Shown one piece after another: positions 37,529-45,559 of a DNA stretch of 64,000 nt. Positions within the stretch are counted from its first letter, which is position 1; each line of letters opens with the position of its first letter. Below the pieces are notes generated by a model. That model worked only from the letters and a program-made list of their open reading frames with translations. It was not told the origin of the DNA and ran no database searches. Made by a program: the position numbers and the translations under genes. The stretch is from Paludibacteraceae bacterium (GTDB taxonomy: Bacteria; Bacteroidota; Bacteroidia; Bacteroidales; Paludibacteraceae), in assembly GCA_028694215.1 (NCBI GenBank), contig JAQUTW010000003.1, positions 18,688 to 82,687 of the forward strand. Direction: 5' to 3'.

Positions 37529-40336
37529 TTAAAGAATTATTTTTTGCATACTTACTTTTGCATCAGTAGTAGTTACTTTCACTGCGTAAACACCTTGCAG
37601 ACCACTTATAGAAATATGGCTGCAATTGTCCACAGCACTCATCAATTGCCCCGTCAAAGCATAAATCTCTATACGCGCCACCGACACATCTCGAACATAT
37701 AAATTCCCTGCCGAAATGAATAGCGACAAACGTGTTTCATCGGCATCGACTACCATACGATTCACCGTATTTGTTCCTTTACCGACACAGGAAACCGTAC
37801 GCGTAAAGCCTTCTGACGAGAAAGTAATGGTTCCCGAATAATCGCGTTGCTCTTTTGGATAAAAACCAATTGTTACACTCTCGCCATTAGCTATTTGTGT
37901 ACGACTAATCATAAAAATGGAGTTGTCCGTTGTCGAAATATTGGCGGGTGACAATCCCTGCAATACCACACTGATATCTTTGTTTAGACCGGATCCAACA
38001 AGTACATCTCCAAAATCCAAACTTGTTTGATTGGTTTCAAAATTGACAACACTATTGCCAATACAAGGAATAACATGCGAAAATCCATCGCCGTAAATTG
38101 TGATAGCACCTGTATGAATTCCCGGACTGTGTGCATGGAAACAGACTATCAATTCATCGCCATTATTCACCGTCCAACTGCTCATTTGAAACGTATAAAC
38201 GTCCGTTGTAGTAACATTCGCCACCGATGCACCGTTCAGATTAATTCTAACACTTTTATTGAGACTTTGACCGTTTACAATCTCCCATTTCAGCGTGTCT
38301 AAACTGGGCGAAACAACCGTAGAAAGACTACGTCCTACACAAGGAATTTTACACTTTGCACCGCCACCTGCCACCGTAACATCACCTTTATAAAGTCCTG
38401 CAGCATTGGCATGAAAAGCAATGATTAAATTTTGTCCATCGGTAACCGTCCAGTCGCTCATGGGAAACACGCCTGCATCCGATGGCGTAACAGACGCCGT
38501 TCCTATGCTCTTATCCAAAAACGTCAGATGTACCTGCTTGTTCAACGCCGTGTTGCTCTTTATTGCCCATTCTAAACAAGGCGGTTCGCTCACAATCAAA
38601 CCGCAAGCGTAATGGTAATCGAAACGACGGTCGGGAGCAGATTCTCCATCTAAGAAAAATGCAGAGATGTCATTAAGATTTTTCGGATTGTCTGCCCAAT
38701 GAAAATTAAACGCATATTGACCGTCTGAAACTGTGAAATAATTCAACGGAACGCTCAACTCCATTTCGTTTCCCGAAAAAGCTATCGGAATTGTCGCTTG
38801 CTGTACCCACGATGACCCGTTCCACCTCTTTAACGAAGTGGTCGTGGCTGAAACACCGCCATTGTTTACCACATAATCGTAACCTTCCCAACCGGTTGAT
38901 TTATTGTTGTCGGTATCAATAAACAACATCATCCAATTAGGGTCTGTATAGGGCGTTAAATTGTCTGCCGTACGCACATAAAAAGAGACACAATCAGCCG
39001 AAATGGACGCACGACTCTCTACAATATCATTTCTTCCCGTATTGTTGGTATAAAGAGTTGTCATATCGTAGCCGTAATAATTACGATGCGTCACATCACC
39101 TTTCTGGTCTTGGTATATCGGACGAACTTCTTGCCAATCATTAAATTCGCCATCGATTGTAATGTCTCTCCGAACAGGCATTTCAGGTTTATCAATTCCT
39201 TTAAACTTACGGATATAACTCAACATTTGGTAATAATAATTGTCCGTGTATCCGCCCTTCATCGGCGCAATGTCGCGGTTAAATTCTTTGGAAAAGACAT
39301 CGACAAAGAAACTATCGCCTTTTTTAGCAGGTCGTCCCGCAAAAGTTGTCATGCTACCATCATTTATTTGACGGTAAGCCACCCATTCGTTCCATTGAGT
39401 TATCATCACCACTTGCGGATTGACTTGCAAAGCTCTTTCCCACTGTTCGGCAAAACGAAGACCTTTATCGGTATCGGCACATACGTAATTGGAATTAACG
39501 GCTTGTTGGCTGCCGTTATAGAATGTTTTTCCGCACGAAGTGGTGGGATGTTGTGCCGTAGAAACCGTAATTTGCTCCGGAATGTGTTTAGCTACACTCC
39601 ATCCGTAGTCTTGTGGCGTTTCATCCAGCCACTGCCAATGGTTGGGATTATTTTTCGTATCGGTAAAAGCCCAACTGTATTTTATTGTAAAAAAGTTTTT
39701 AACTTCGGGACGCAACTCCGCATCGTTAGGATTTCCCAAAATGAGAGGTTTCCCGTTCCAACGAAACCAAAGATCCGGATAGAGTTTTTTGGCATAAAAA
39801 TTATCATATATACTATTTATGGTACGACCGCTTACCGCATATGTCAGAAAACATATTTGGGGAGCTTTAATACCGTTACTACGCATTTCGCGTGCAATTT
39901 GGCATATCCGTTCAACAACATCCAAATAGGTGAATGCATTAGAAACATCCAGAAAAATAAAGTCAATATCCGCATTGGCAAACATCTGCAAATCGCGCCG
40001 AATAACCCACGGATCTTCCGAAAGAAAATACCCATACTCCGGCTCACCCCAAAAATGGTAACTTCCCACCGGTCCCCATTGCGGATTGGACGGATTAGCC
40101 GCCAAAATTTTAGTGATGTCATTCTGAACATGATCGTGTTTACCGACCCAGACATAATAAAACAATCCAACTTTTTTGTCGAGACGTCTCTCGCCAACAG
40201 TTTCATAATCAGGCACACGCCTTCCCAAAGCGTCCGTTGCCACCCAATTGTCGGTGTTGAACGAAAAACCCGAATTGGAAAAGGCAGAAACACAAACGCA
40301 TAAGCATAAAACTAATAAAACACTTATTCTTTTCAT
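37529..40336 (-). CDS. Secreted GH99/GH71-like glycoside hydrolase with three Ig-like repeats and T9SS tail
   Basis: A 935-residue secreted protein with signal peptide (VLLVLCLCVCVSAFS). The catalytic-like part (about 45-375) has features of the GH99/GH71 clan: VGLFYYVWVGKHDH, IDFIFLDVSNAFTY and MITQWNEWVAY with candidate acid Glu. Next comes a CBM9-like/DOMON-type domain (about 385-590; DITIDGEFNDWQEVRP). Three repeats of about 85 residues follow (each ending in IPCVG/IPCIG/VSCVG), like ASPM-SPD2-Hydin-type Ig modules. The last 70 residues are a T9SS sorting domain (FISAGNLYV, IEIYALTGQL, ...KVSMQKIIL). It probably acts on mannan-like or other glycans at the cell surface. The substrate and the exact family are uncertain. 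Confidence 0.78.
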   Translation of the reverse strand: MKRISVLLVLCLCVCVSAFSNSGFSFNTDNWVATDALGRRVPDYETVGERRLDKKVGLFYYVWVGKHDHVQNDITKILAANPSNPQWGPVGSYHFWGEPEYGYFLSEDPWVIRRDLQMFANADIDFIFLDVSNAFTYLDVVERICQIAREMRSNGIKAPQICFLTYAVSGRTINSIYDNFYAKKLYPDLWFRWNGKPLILGNPNDAELRPEVKNFFTIKYSWAFTDTKNNPNHWQWLDETPQDYGWSVAKHIPEQITVSTAQHPTTSCGKTFYNGSQQAVNSNYVCADTDKGLRFAEQWERALQVNPQVVMITQWNEWVAYRQINDGSMTTFAGRPAKKGDSFFVDVFSKEFNRDIAPMKGGYTDNYYYQMLSYIRKFKGIDKPEMPVRRDITIDGEFNDWQEVRPIYQDQKGDVTHRNYYGYDMTTLYTNNTGRNDIVESRASISADCVSFYVRTADNLTPYTDPNWMMLFIDTDNNKSTGWEGYDYVVNNGGVSATTTSLKRWNGSSWVQQATIPIAFSGNEMELSVPLNYFTVSDGQYAFNFHWADNPKNLNDISAFFLDGESAPDRRFDYHYACGLIVSEPPCLEWAIKSNTALNKQVHLTFLDKSIGTASVTPSDAGVFPMSDWTVTDGQNLIIAFHANAAGLYKGDVTVAGGGAKCKIPCVGRSLSTVVSPSLDTLKWEIVNGQSLNKSVRINLNGASVANVTTTDVYTFQMSSWTVNNGDELIVCFHAHSPGIHTGAITIYGDGFSHVIPCIGNSVVNFETNQTSLDFGDVLVGSGLNKDISVVLQGLSPANISTTDNSIFMISRTQIANGESVTIGFYPKEQRDYSGTITFSSEGFTRTVSCVGKGTNTVNRMVVDADETRLSLFISAGNLYVRDVSVARIEIYALTGQLMSAVDNCSHISISGLQGVYAVKVTTTDAKVSMQKIIL

Positions 40337-40361
40337 GGCATTTAGATTTAAAATTCACTTG

Positions 40362-40369
40362 CAAAGTTA
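40362..40369 (-). promoter_or_regulatory. Promoter of the GH99-like gene (-7 TAACTTTG, minus strand)
   Basis: The reverse complement of CAAAGTTA lies 26 nt upstream of the start. Confidence 0.6.
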
Positions 40370-40420
40370 ATCATTTTTTTAAAATAAGTTTCAAATTTTG
40401 TTGATTTTGCAACTAATCGT

Positions 40421-40463
40421 ATAAAAAACGAGCGTAACCTGATGGATTACGCCCGCCGAAATT
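40421..40463 (-). terminator. Terminator of the ABC-F gene (copy 2 of duplicated hairpin)
   Basis: The minus-strand stem GGGCGTAA/TTACGCTC is followed by six T. It is a near copy of the hairpin at 37471-37510. Confidence 0.8.
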
Positions 40464-40478
40464 TTCACTTTTTTTCTA

Positions 40479-42146
40479 TCACATAAGTTTGCGGTAACGA
40501 ATACGTTTCGGAAGTTCGTCGCCCAAACGCATCTTTTTATTGGCTTCGTATTCCGTGTACGAACCTTGAAAAAAGAATACTTGTGAATCGCCTTCGAACG
40601 CCAAAATATGCGTACAGATACGGTCAAGGAACCAACGGTCGTGAGAAATTATCACTGCACAACCTGCAAAATTTTCCAAACCTTCTTCCAACGCTCGTAG
40701 CGTATTTACGTCAATATCGTTAGTCGGTTCGTCCAGCAACAGCACGTTCGATTCCGATTTCAACGTCAAAGCCAAGTGCAAACGATTTCGTTCACCACCT
40801 GACAGTACGCCACATAATTTTTCTTGATCTGCGCCTGTAAAATTAAAACGCGACAAATAAGCACGGGCATTTATCTCTCTGCCGGCTACACGGATAAATT
40901 CTGTTCCACCTGACACCACTTGAAATACAGATTTATTAGGGTCTATGTCGTGGTGCATCTGGTCAACATAACCAATTTTTACGGTTTCGCCCACCTCAAA
41001 CGTACCGCTGCCTACTTTCTCCATACCCATAATTAAACGAAACAGAGTTGTTTTTCCGGCACCGTTAGGACCTATAATTCCAACAATACCATTCGGTGGT
41101 AATGTAAAATTCAAATGTTCAAACAACAGTTTTTCATCAAATGCCTTGGACACCTCCACTGCATTAATTACCTTGTTGCCCAAACGCGGACCATTAGGAA
41201 TAAAAATTTCTAATTTTTCTTCACGCGCCTTTTGGTCTTCGTTCATCAATTGGTCATAAGCATTTAAACGGGCTTTCCCTTTTGCCTGACGAGCTTTTGG
41301 TGCCATACGAACCCATTCCAACTCACGCTCAAGCGTTTTACGCCGTTTGCTGGCTTGTTTTTCTTCCATGGCCATACGGGCAGTTTTCTGTTCCAACCAT
41401 CCGGTATAATTCCCTTTCCAAGGAATTCCTTCGCCACGATCAAGTTCCAAAATCCAACCAGCCACATGATCCAAAAAATAACGGTCGTGCGTAATACAGA
41501 TAACAGTTCCGGCATATTGCTGCAAATGTTGTTCCAACCAATCAATGGACTCTGCGTCTAAATGGTTAGTTGGTTCGTCAAGCAACAAAATATCAGGCTG
41601 CTGCAACAGCAAACGACACAAAGCAACTCTACGACGTTCACCTCCCGACAAGGTTTTTACCTCTGCATTTTCATCAGGACAACGCAAAGCATCCATTGCA
41701 CGTTCCAACTTGTTATCAAGATTCCACGCATCTACACTGTCCAATTTATCTTGAAGTTCTGCCTGACGAGCTATTAATTTATCAAAATCAGCATCCGGTT
41801 CTGCAAACGCAGCATTCACTTGCTCATATTCTGCCAATAATTGCATTGTTTCTGCAACACCTTCTTGGACAATTTCTTTGACTGTTTTTGTTTCGTCAAA
41901 TTTCGGATCCTGTTCCAAATAACCCACAGAATAACCTGGAGAAAACACAACTTCGCCCTGATACGAAGTATCAAGACCTGCAATAATTTTCATCAGGGTT
42001 GATTTCCCTGACCCATTTAAACCAATAATACCAATCTTTGCTCCATAAAAAAAAGAGAGATAAATGTCTTTCAACACCTGTTTCTGAGGTGGAAATGTTT
42101 TACTGACATTTACCATTGAAAAAATAATTTTTTTGTCGTCTGCCAT
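40479..42146 (-). CDS. ettA: ABC-F ATPase, EttA-like energy-dependent translational throttle protein
   Basis: A 555-residue soluble protein with two ABC domains and no membrane segments. Domain 1 has Walker A GLNGSGKST, signature LSGGERRRVALCRLL and Walker B ILLLDEPTNHLD; domain 2 has GPNGAGKTT, LSGGERNRLHLALTL and VLLLDEPTNDID. The linker (about 245-315) contains the charged P-site tRNA-interaction motif region ERELEWVRMAPKARQAKGKAR. The start MADDKKIIFSMVNVSK and the length match EttA, which binds the ribosomal E site and gates the first peptide bonds according to ADP/ATP. It is not an antibiotic-resistance ABC-F by these features, but eye assignment cannot exclude other subfamilies. Confidence 0.9.
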   Translation of the reverse strand: MADDKKIIFSMVNVSKTFPPQKQVLKDIYLSFFYGAKIGIIGLNGSGKSTLMKIIAGLDTSYQGEVVFSPGYSVGYLEQDPKFDETKTVKEIVQEGVAETMQLLAEYEQVNAAFAEPDADFDKLIARQAELQDKLDSVDAWNLDNKLERAMDALRCPDENAEVKTLSGGERRRVALCRLLLQQPDILLLDEPTNHLDAESIDWLEQHLQQYAGTVICITHDRYFLDHVAGWILELDRGEGIPWKGNYTGWLEQKTARMAMEEKQASKRRKTLERELEWVRMAPKARQAKGKARLNAYDQLMNEDQKAREEKLEIFIPNGPRLGNKVINAVEVSKAFDEKLLFEHLNFTLPPNGIVGIIGPNGAGKTTLFRLIMGMEKVGSGTFEVGETVKIGYVDQMHHDIDPNKSVFQVVSGGTEFIRVAGREINARAYLSRFNFTGADQEKLCGVLSGGERNRLHLALTLKSESNVLLLDEPTNDIDVNTLRALEEGLENFAGCAVIISHDRWFLDRICTHILAFEGDSQVFFFQGSYTEYEANKKMRLGDELPKRIRYRKLM

Positions 42147-42187
42147 AATTTAAAAATTAAAAGTAAACAATCTCACATCAAGAAAAA

Positions 42188-42227
42188 CAAAAAGAGAAAC
42201 GACTTTCTCAAGCCATCTCTCTTTTTG
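42188..42227 (-). terminator. Terminator of the tRNA-Lys transcript
   Basis: The minus-strand stem CAAAAAGAGA/TCTCTTTTTG has an inner paired loop and is followed by a T-rich tail. It begins one base after the tRNA 3' end. Confidence 0.6.
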
Positions 42228-42300
42228 TGATCCAGCTGGGGCTCGAACCCAGGACCCCATCCTTAAAAGGGATGTGCTCTACCTGCTGAGCTACTGAATC
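42228..42300 (-). tRNA. tRNA-Lys (anticodon TTT)
   Basis: A 73-nt cloverleaf: acceptor GATTCAG/CTGGATC, D arm with GCTCAGCAGGTAGAGC, anticodon loop CTTTTAA closed by CATCC/GGATG, and T arm with GGTTCGAGCCC. CCA is not encoded. It is co-transcribed with the tRNA-like element at 42335-42404. Confidence 0.97.
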
Positions 42301-42334
42301 ATCCAAAAAAAATACACATTATGAAAAAAAAGTG

Positions 42335-42404
42335 CGATCTAATCGGGTTTCGATCCCGCGCTTTTTGCCAAAAGCTACCTTCCCATACTTAAGGTTGTCA
42401 GATC
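42335..42404 (-). ncRNA. tRNA-like structured element upstream of tRNA-Lys
   Basis: On the minus strand this 70-nt segment folds like a tRNA. There is a 7-bp acceptor-type helix GATCTGA/TTAGATC, a D-arm-like hairpin ACCT...AGGT with GGG in its loop, and an anticodon-like hairpin GCTTT-TGGCAA-AAAGC. A T-arm-like hairpin CGGG-ATCGAAA-CCCG follows. It departs from a working tRNA: the anticodon loop has 6 (or 8) rather than 7 nt, the variable loop is almost absent, and position 8 is C. It has its own promoter at 42426-42433 and lies 35 nt before tRNA-Lys. It may be a tRNA pseudogene or an unknown structured RNA. Confidence 0.4.
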
Positions 42405-42425
42405 CAACTATCTTAAAAGCGGTTG

Positions 42426-42433
42426 CAAAGGTA
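42426..42433 (-). promoter_or_regulatory. Promoter of the tRNA-like/tRNA-Lys unit (-7 TACCTTTG, minus strand)
   Basis: The reverse complement of CAAAGGTA has TTG about 22 nt further upstream. The predicted start is about 15 nt before the tRNA-like element. Confidence 0.65.
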
Positions 42434-42519
42434 TTACTTTTTTTGCTTAACAGCAAGTTTTGGAACTTTTTTTTTCAAAAAAAAGTATAATATTCTTTTA
42501 TCCGTTATTTATCAATTAT

Positions 42520-43203
42520 TTACGATTTGTCTTTTACACACAAAACTGCAAAACCCAGCGTAAAAGCAGAACCTCCGCCTCCCAATTGCGGTGAAATATT
42601 GGAAAGATTACGCATCCACGCCTGTTCTCCACCTGTTGCTATAGTGGCAGTCCACCAATAACCCAACTGCCCAATACCATCAAATGTACCATCAGCATCA
42701 CGATATCCGGTTGGCAATAATCCCAAACCACTTTCATTAGTTGCACCCTCATTAGGTGCCAACCATGTATGTGTGGCTTTCAGTTTTCCACCAGCTTGTC
42801 CTATTCCTCCAAAATATGCAGCTAACGTATTCCAATCATCATGTGTGGCCACATGCCAACCTTTAGGTGCAAGCAATCCCGTATTGACAGCAACAAAATT
42901 GTACAAAACACCATAAGTTTCTGCATTTGCAACATCATCATTGTAATAACAATATGCAGGACAGGAAGGGTTATTCCATGCTTCTCCATTTAACAATGTC
43001 AATGGTGTTCCATCATTCAAAGTTGTTGTTCGCAAAGCACCAACCATCCAAGTTTGCGTACCAATAACGATAACATTATACGTATTGCCGTCTCCATCCA
43101 TAGGAATAGAATAATCCAGTTCCTTCTTACAGGAAAATAAAATAAAGCTACTCAATGCTATAAACAAGAGTAACTTTATATGAGATGTAACGGCAGTACA
43201 CAT
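42520..43203 (-). CDS. FISUMP-domain lipoprotein
   Basis: The 227-residue protein has a hydrophobic signal and lipobox (SSFILFSC), so it is probably lipid-anchored. From about residue 35 it matches the Fibrobacter succinogenes major paralogous domain: VIVIGTQTWMVGALRTTTLNDG, YCYYNDD, YGVLYNFVAVNTGLLAPKGWHVATHDDW, GLGLLPTGYRD and YWWTAT. The domain is related to formylglycine-generating-enzyme/C-type-lectin folds and is usually surface-exposed; its role is unknown. It follows the thioredoxin gene by 9 bp. Confidence 0.88.
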   Translation of the reverse strand: MCTAVTSHIKLLLFIALSSFILFSCKKELDYSIPMDGDGNTYNVIVIGTQTWMVGALRTTTLNDGTPLTLLNGEAWNNPSCPAYCYYNDDVANAETYGVLYNFVAVNTGLLAPKGWHVATHDDWNTLAAYFGGIGQAGGKLKATHTWLAPNEGATNESGLGLLPTGYRDADGTFDGIGQLGYWWTATIATGGEQAWMRNLSNISPQLGGGGSAFTLGFAVLCVKDKS

Positions 43204-43212
43204 TTCGACCCA

Positions 43213-43674
43213 TTATTTAAGCACAACCGTCTCTATAGCTTCTTTTAATGAAGCTTTCGGCATTGCACCCTGAGCCATTTGAGGTTGTCCCGTCATCGGC
43301 ACAAACAAAAGAGTAGGAATAGAACGAATGCCAAAAGCTCCCGCCAATTCCGGTTCTTTTTCGGTATCAACTTTATAAATATAAATACGATCGCCATATT
43401 CTTGTGCCAACTCTTCCAAAATAGGTGCAAGCATTTTACACGGGCCACACCATGTTGTATAAAAGTCAATTAAACAAGGCTTATCACCCAAATATTTCCA
43501 TTCATTCGGATGCGCTTCATAGTTAACAACTTTCGCCAAAAAGTCAGCTTTTGTCAAATGAATTGTAGTCATAATTTTAGTTGTTTTAGTAGATGTCGAT
43601 TTTTCCTTTGTGGATTGTCCATTACAAGAAGTCATTAAACAGAGTGCCAAAAACGAGAATAACAGTTTCTTCAT
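43213..43674 (-). CDS. Thioredoxin-fold lipoprotein
   Basis: A 153-residue protein starting MKKLLFSFLALCLMTSC (lipobox LMTSC), then a short Ser/Thr/Lys linker and a complete thioredoxin domain. The active site is WCGPC in FYTTWCGPCKMLAPIL, with the conserved cis-Pro in IRSIPTLLFVP. It should act in the periplasm in disulfide reduction or exchange. ATG 43674 is chosen because the upstream extension in the longer frame lacks signal-peptide character and overlaps the promoter at 43704-43711. Confidence 0.9.
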   Translation of the reverse strand: MKKLLFSFLALCLMTSCNGQSTKEKSTSTKTTKIMTTIHLTKADFLAKVVNYEAHPNEWKYLGDKPCLIDFYTTWCGPCKMLAPILEELAQEYGDRIYIYKVDTEKEPELAGAFGIRSIPTLLFVPMTGQPQMAQGAMPKASLKEAIETVVLK

Positions 43675-43703
43675 TTTATTTATTGTTAAAATATTTTTCG
43701 CTA

Positions 43704-43711
43704 CAAATATA
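43704..43711 (-). promoter_or_regulatory. Promoter of the thioredoxin-FISUMP operon (-7 TATATTTG, minus strand)
   Basis: The reverse complement of CAAATATA lies 30 nt upstream of ATG 43674. Confidence 0.6.
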
Positions 43712-43825
43712 GACATTTATTTCTCCTATCACAATAAAATTCCACAGAAATTTTGTTGAAAATAAAATTAATGAGGTTTTACATAGAAAGAGAACTCTTT
43801 TTACAGAAAAATCTTCAAAAAACAT

Positions 43826-43833
43826 TATCTTTG
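43826..43833 (+). promoter_or_regulatory. Promoter of glnS (-7 TATCTTTG)
   Basis: TATCTTTG lies 26 nt before the glnS ATG. Confidence 0.65.
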
Positions 43834-43858
43834 CAGAAAAATTAAAGCAAAAAGTGTT

Positions 43859-45553
43859 ATGACAAATACCAATGAGGCCGAAATGCCCAAAAAAAGTCTG
43901 AATTTTATTGAGCAAATAGTTGAAAATGATTTAAAAGACGGCCTCAATGACGGTCGCATACAAACACGTTTCCCGCCAGAACCTAACGGTTATTTGCACA
44001 TTGGACACGTAAAAGCTATTTGTTTGGACTTCGGAATTGCCGAAAAATATAACGGCATTTGCAACTTGCGTTTTGACGACACCAACCCTGTAAAAGAAGA
44101 TGTGGAATATGTTGATTCCATACAGGGCGATATTCAATGGTTGGGTTTTCATTGGAAAAATCTTTATTACGCTTCCGATTATTTTCAGCAACTCTACGAT
44201 TTGGCGATCCGTTTTATCAAAGACGGCAAGGCGTATGTTGACGAGCAATCTGCCGAAACCATTGCTCAACAAAAAGGGACACCAACAGTTCCGGGCATTG
44301 AAAGTCCTTATCGTAATCGACCGATAGCAGAAAATATTGATTTATTTGAACGTATGAACAAAGGTGAATTTGCGGACGGTTCAATGGTATTACGTGCCAA
44401 AATTGATATGACTCACAGCAATATGCACTTTCGGGATCCAATTATGTATCGCATCATAACCACTCACCCACACCACCGCACAGGAACAACATGGAAAGTT
44501 TACCCTATGTACGATTTTGCGCACGGACAAAGTGACTATTTTGAAGGCGTTACACATTCTATCTGCACCCTTGAGTTTGAAGTACACCGCCCATTATACG
44601 ATTGGTTTTTAGATCAATTTGCCGGAAAAGATTATCGTCCGAAGCAACGGGAATTTAATCGTCTGAATATTACTTATACCGTAATGAGCAAACGTAAAAT
44701 GTTGCAATTGGTTCAAGAAGGGCTTGTGCGTGGCTGGGACGATCCTCGAATGCCGACAGTTTGCGGATTACGTCGTCGTGGTTATACCGCAACATCTATC
44801 CGTAATTTCATCGATAGCATCGGCTACACAAAAGTAGAAGGGATAATTGACGTTTCTGTACTGGAACACGCTATTCGGGAAGATTTAAAACCAAAAGCAG
44901 ACAGAGTTTGTGCTATTTTCGACCCGATAAAACTGGTCATTACTAATTATCCCGAAAGCAAGACAGAGACACTAATAACAGAAAATAATCCTGAAAATGA
45001 AAATAGTGGGACACGTGAAATGCTTTTTGGGCGTGAACTTTACATTGAGCGTTCTGATTTTATGGAAAATGCCCCAAAGGACTTTTTCCGTTTAACTCCA
45101 AACGGACGTGAAGTTCGTTTGAAAAGTGCTTACATCATACAATGTACAGGTTGTAAAAAAGACTCTGACGATAACATTACAGAAATATATTGCACGTACG
45201 ACACAACCAGTAAAAGTGGAACCGAAGGTGGAAATCGTAAAATAAAAAGTACCATCAATTGGGTAGAAATCAATTCTTGTCTAAACGCAGAAGTACGTCT
45301 ATATGATCGTTTGTTTAGCATAGAAGACCCTTCTGCGTCGGAAAAAGATTTTAGAGATTTACTCAATCCTAATTCACTGACTATTGTAAATAATTGTAAA
45401 GTGGAGGCTGCTTTAAAAAATGCCAAACCATTATCACATTTCCAATTTTTAAAGGTTGGCTACTTTACAGTTGACGAAGACAGCAAAGACGGACAATTAA
45501 TATTCAATCGTACAGTATCTTTAAAAGATACTTGGGCAAAAAAAACAGAATAA
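43859..45553 (+). CDS. glnS: Glutaminyl-tRNA synthetase
   Basis: A 564-residue class I synthetase. The HIGH motif is in FPPEPNGYLHIGHVKAICLD and the KMSKS-like motif is VMSKRK. Strongly conserved catalytic stretches include NLRFDDTNPVKEDVEYVDSI and YPMYDFAHGQSDYFEGVTHS. The C-terminal half holds the two beta-barrel anticodon-binding domains. Presence of GlnRS means the organism charges tRNA-Gln directly rather than relying only on the GatCAB route. Confidence 0.96.
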   Translation: MTNTNEAEMPKKSLNFIEQIVENDLKDGLNDGRIQTRFPPEPNGYLHIGHVKAICLDFGIAEKYNGICNLRFDDTNPVKEDVEYVDSIQGDIQWLGFHWKNLYYASDYFQQLYDLAIRFIKDGKAYVDEQSAETIAQQKGTPTVPGIESPYRNRPIAENIDLFERMNKGEFADGSMVLRAKIDMTHSNMHFRDPIMYRIITTHPHHRTGTTWKVYPMYDFAHGQSDYFEGVTHSICTLEFEVHRPLYDWFLDQFAGKDYRPKQREFNRLNITYTVMSKRKMLQLVQEGLVRGWDDPRMPTVCGLRRRGYTATSIRNFIDSIGYTKVEGIIDVSVLEHAIREDLKPKADRVCAIFDPIKLVITNYPESKTETLITENNPENENSGTREMLFGRELYIERSDFMENAPKDFFRLTPNGREVRLKSAYIIQCTGCKKDSDDNITEIYCTYDTTSKSGTEGGNRKIKSTINWVEINSCLNAEVRLYDRLFSIEDPSASEKDFRDLLNPNSLTIVNNCKVEAALKNAKPLSHFQFLKVGYFTVDEDSKDGQLIFNRTVSLKDTWAKKTE

Positions 45554-45559
45554 ATAAAC

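Noticed and set aside
39086..40303. A 405-codon open frame on the plus strand
   Set aside because: It is antisense to the clear secreted hydrolase gene at 37529-40336, has a composition of arbitrary Ile/Arg/Asn/Phe residues and no family resemblance; it is a shadow frame.
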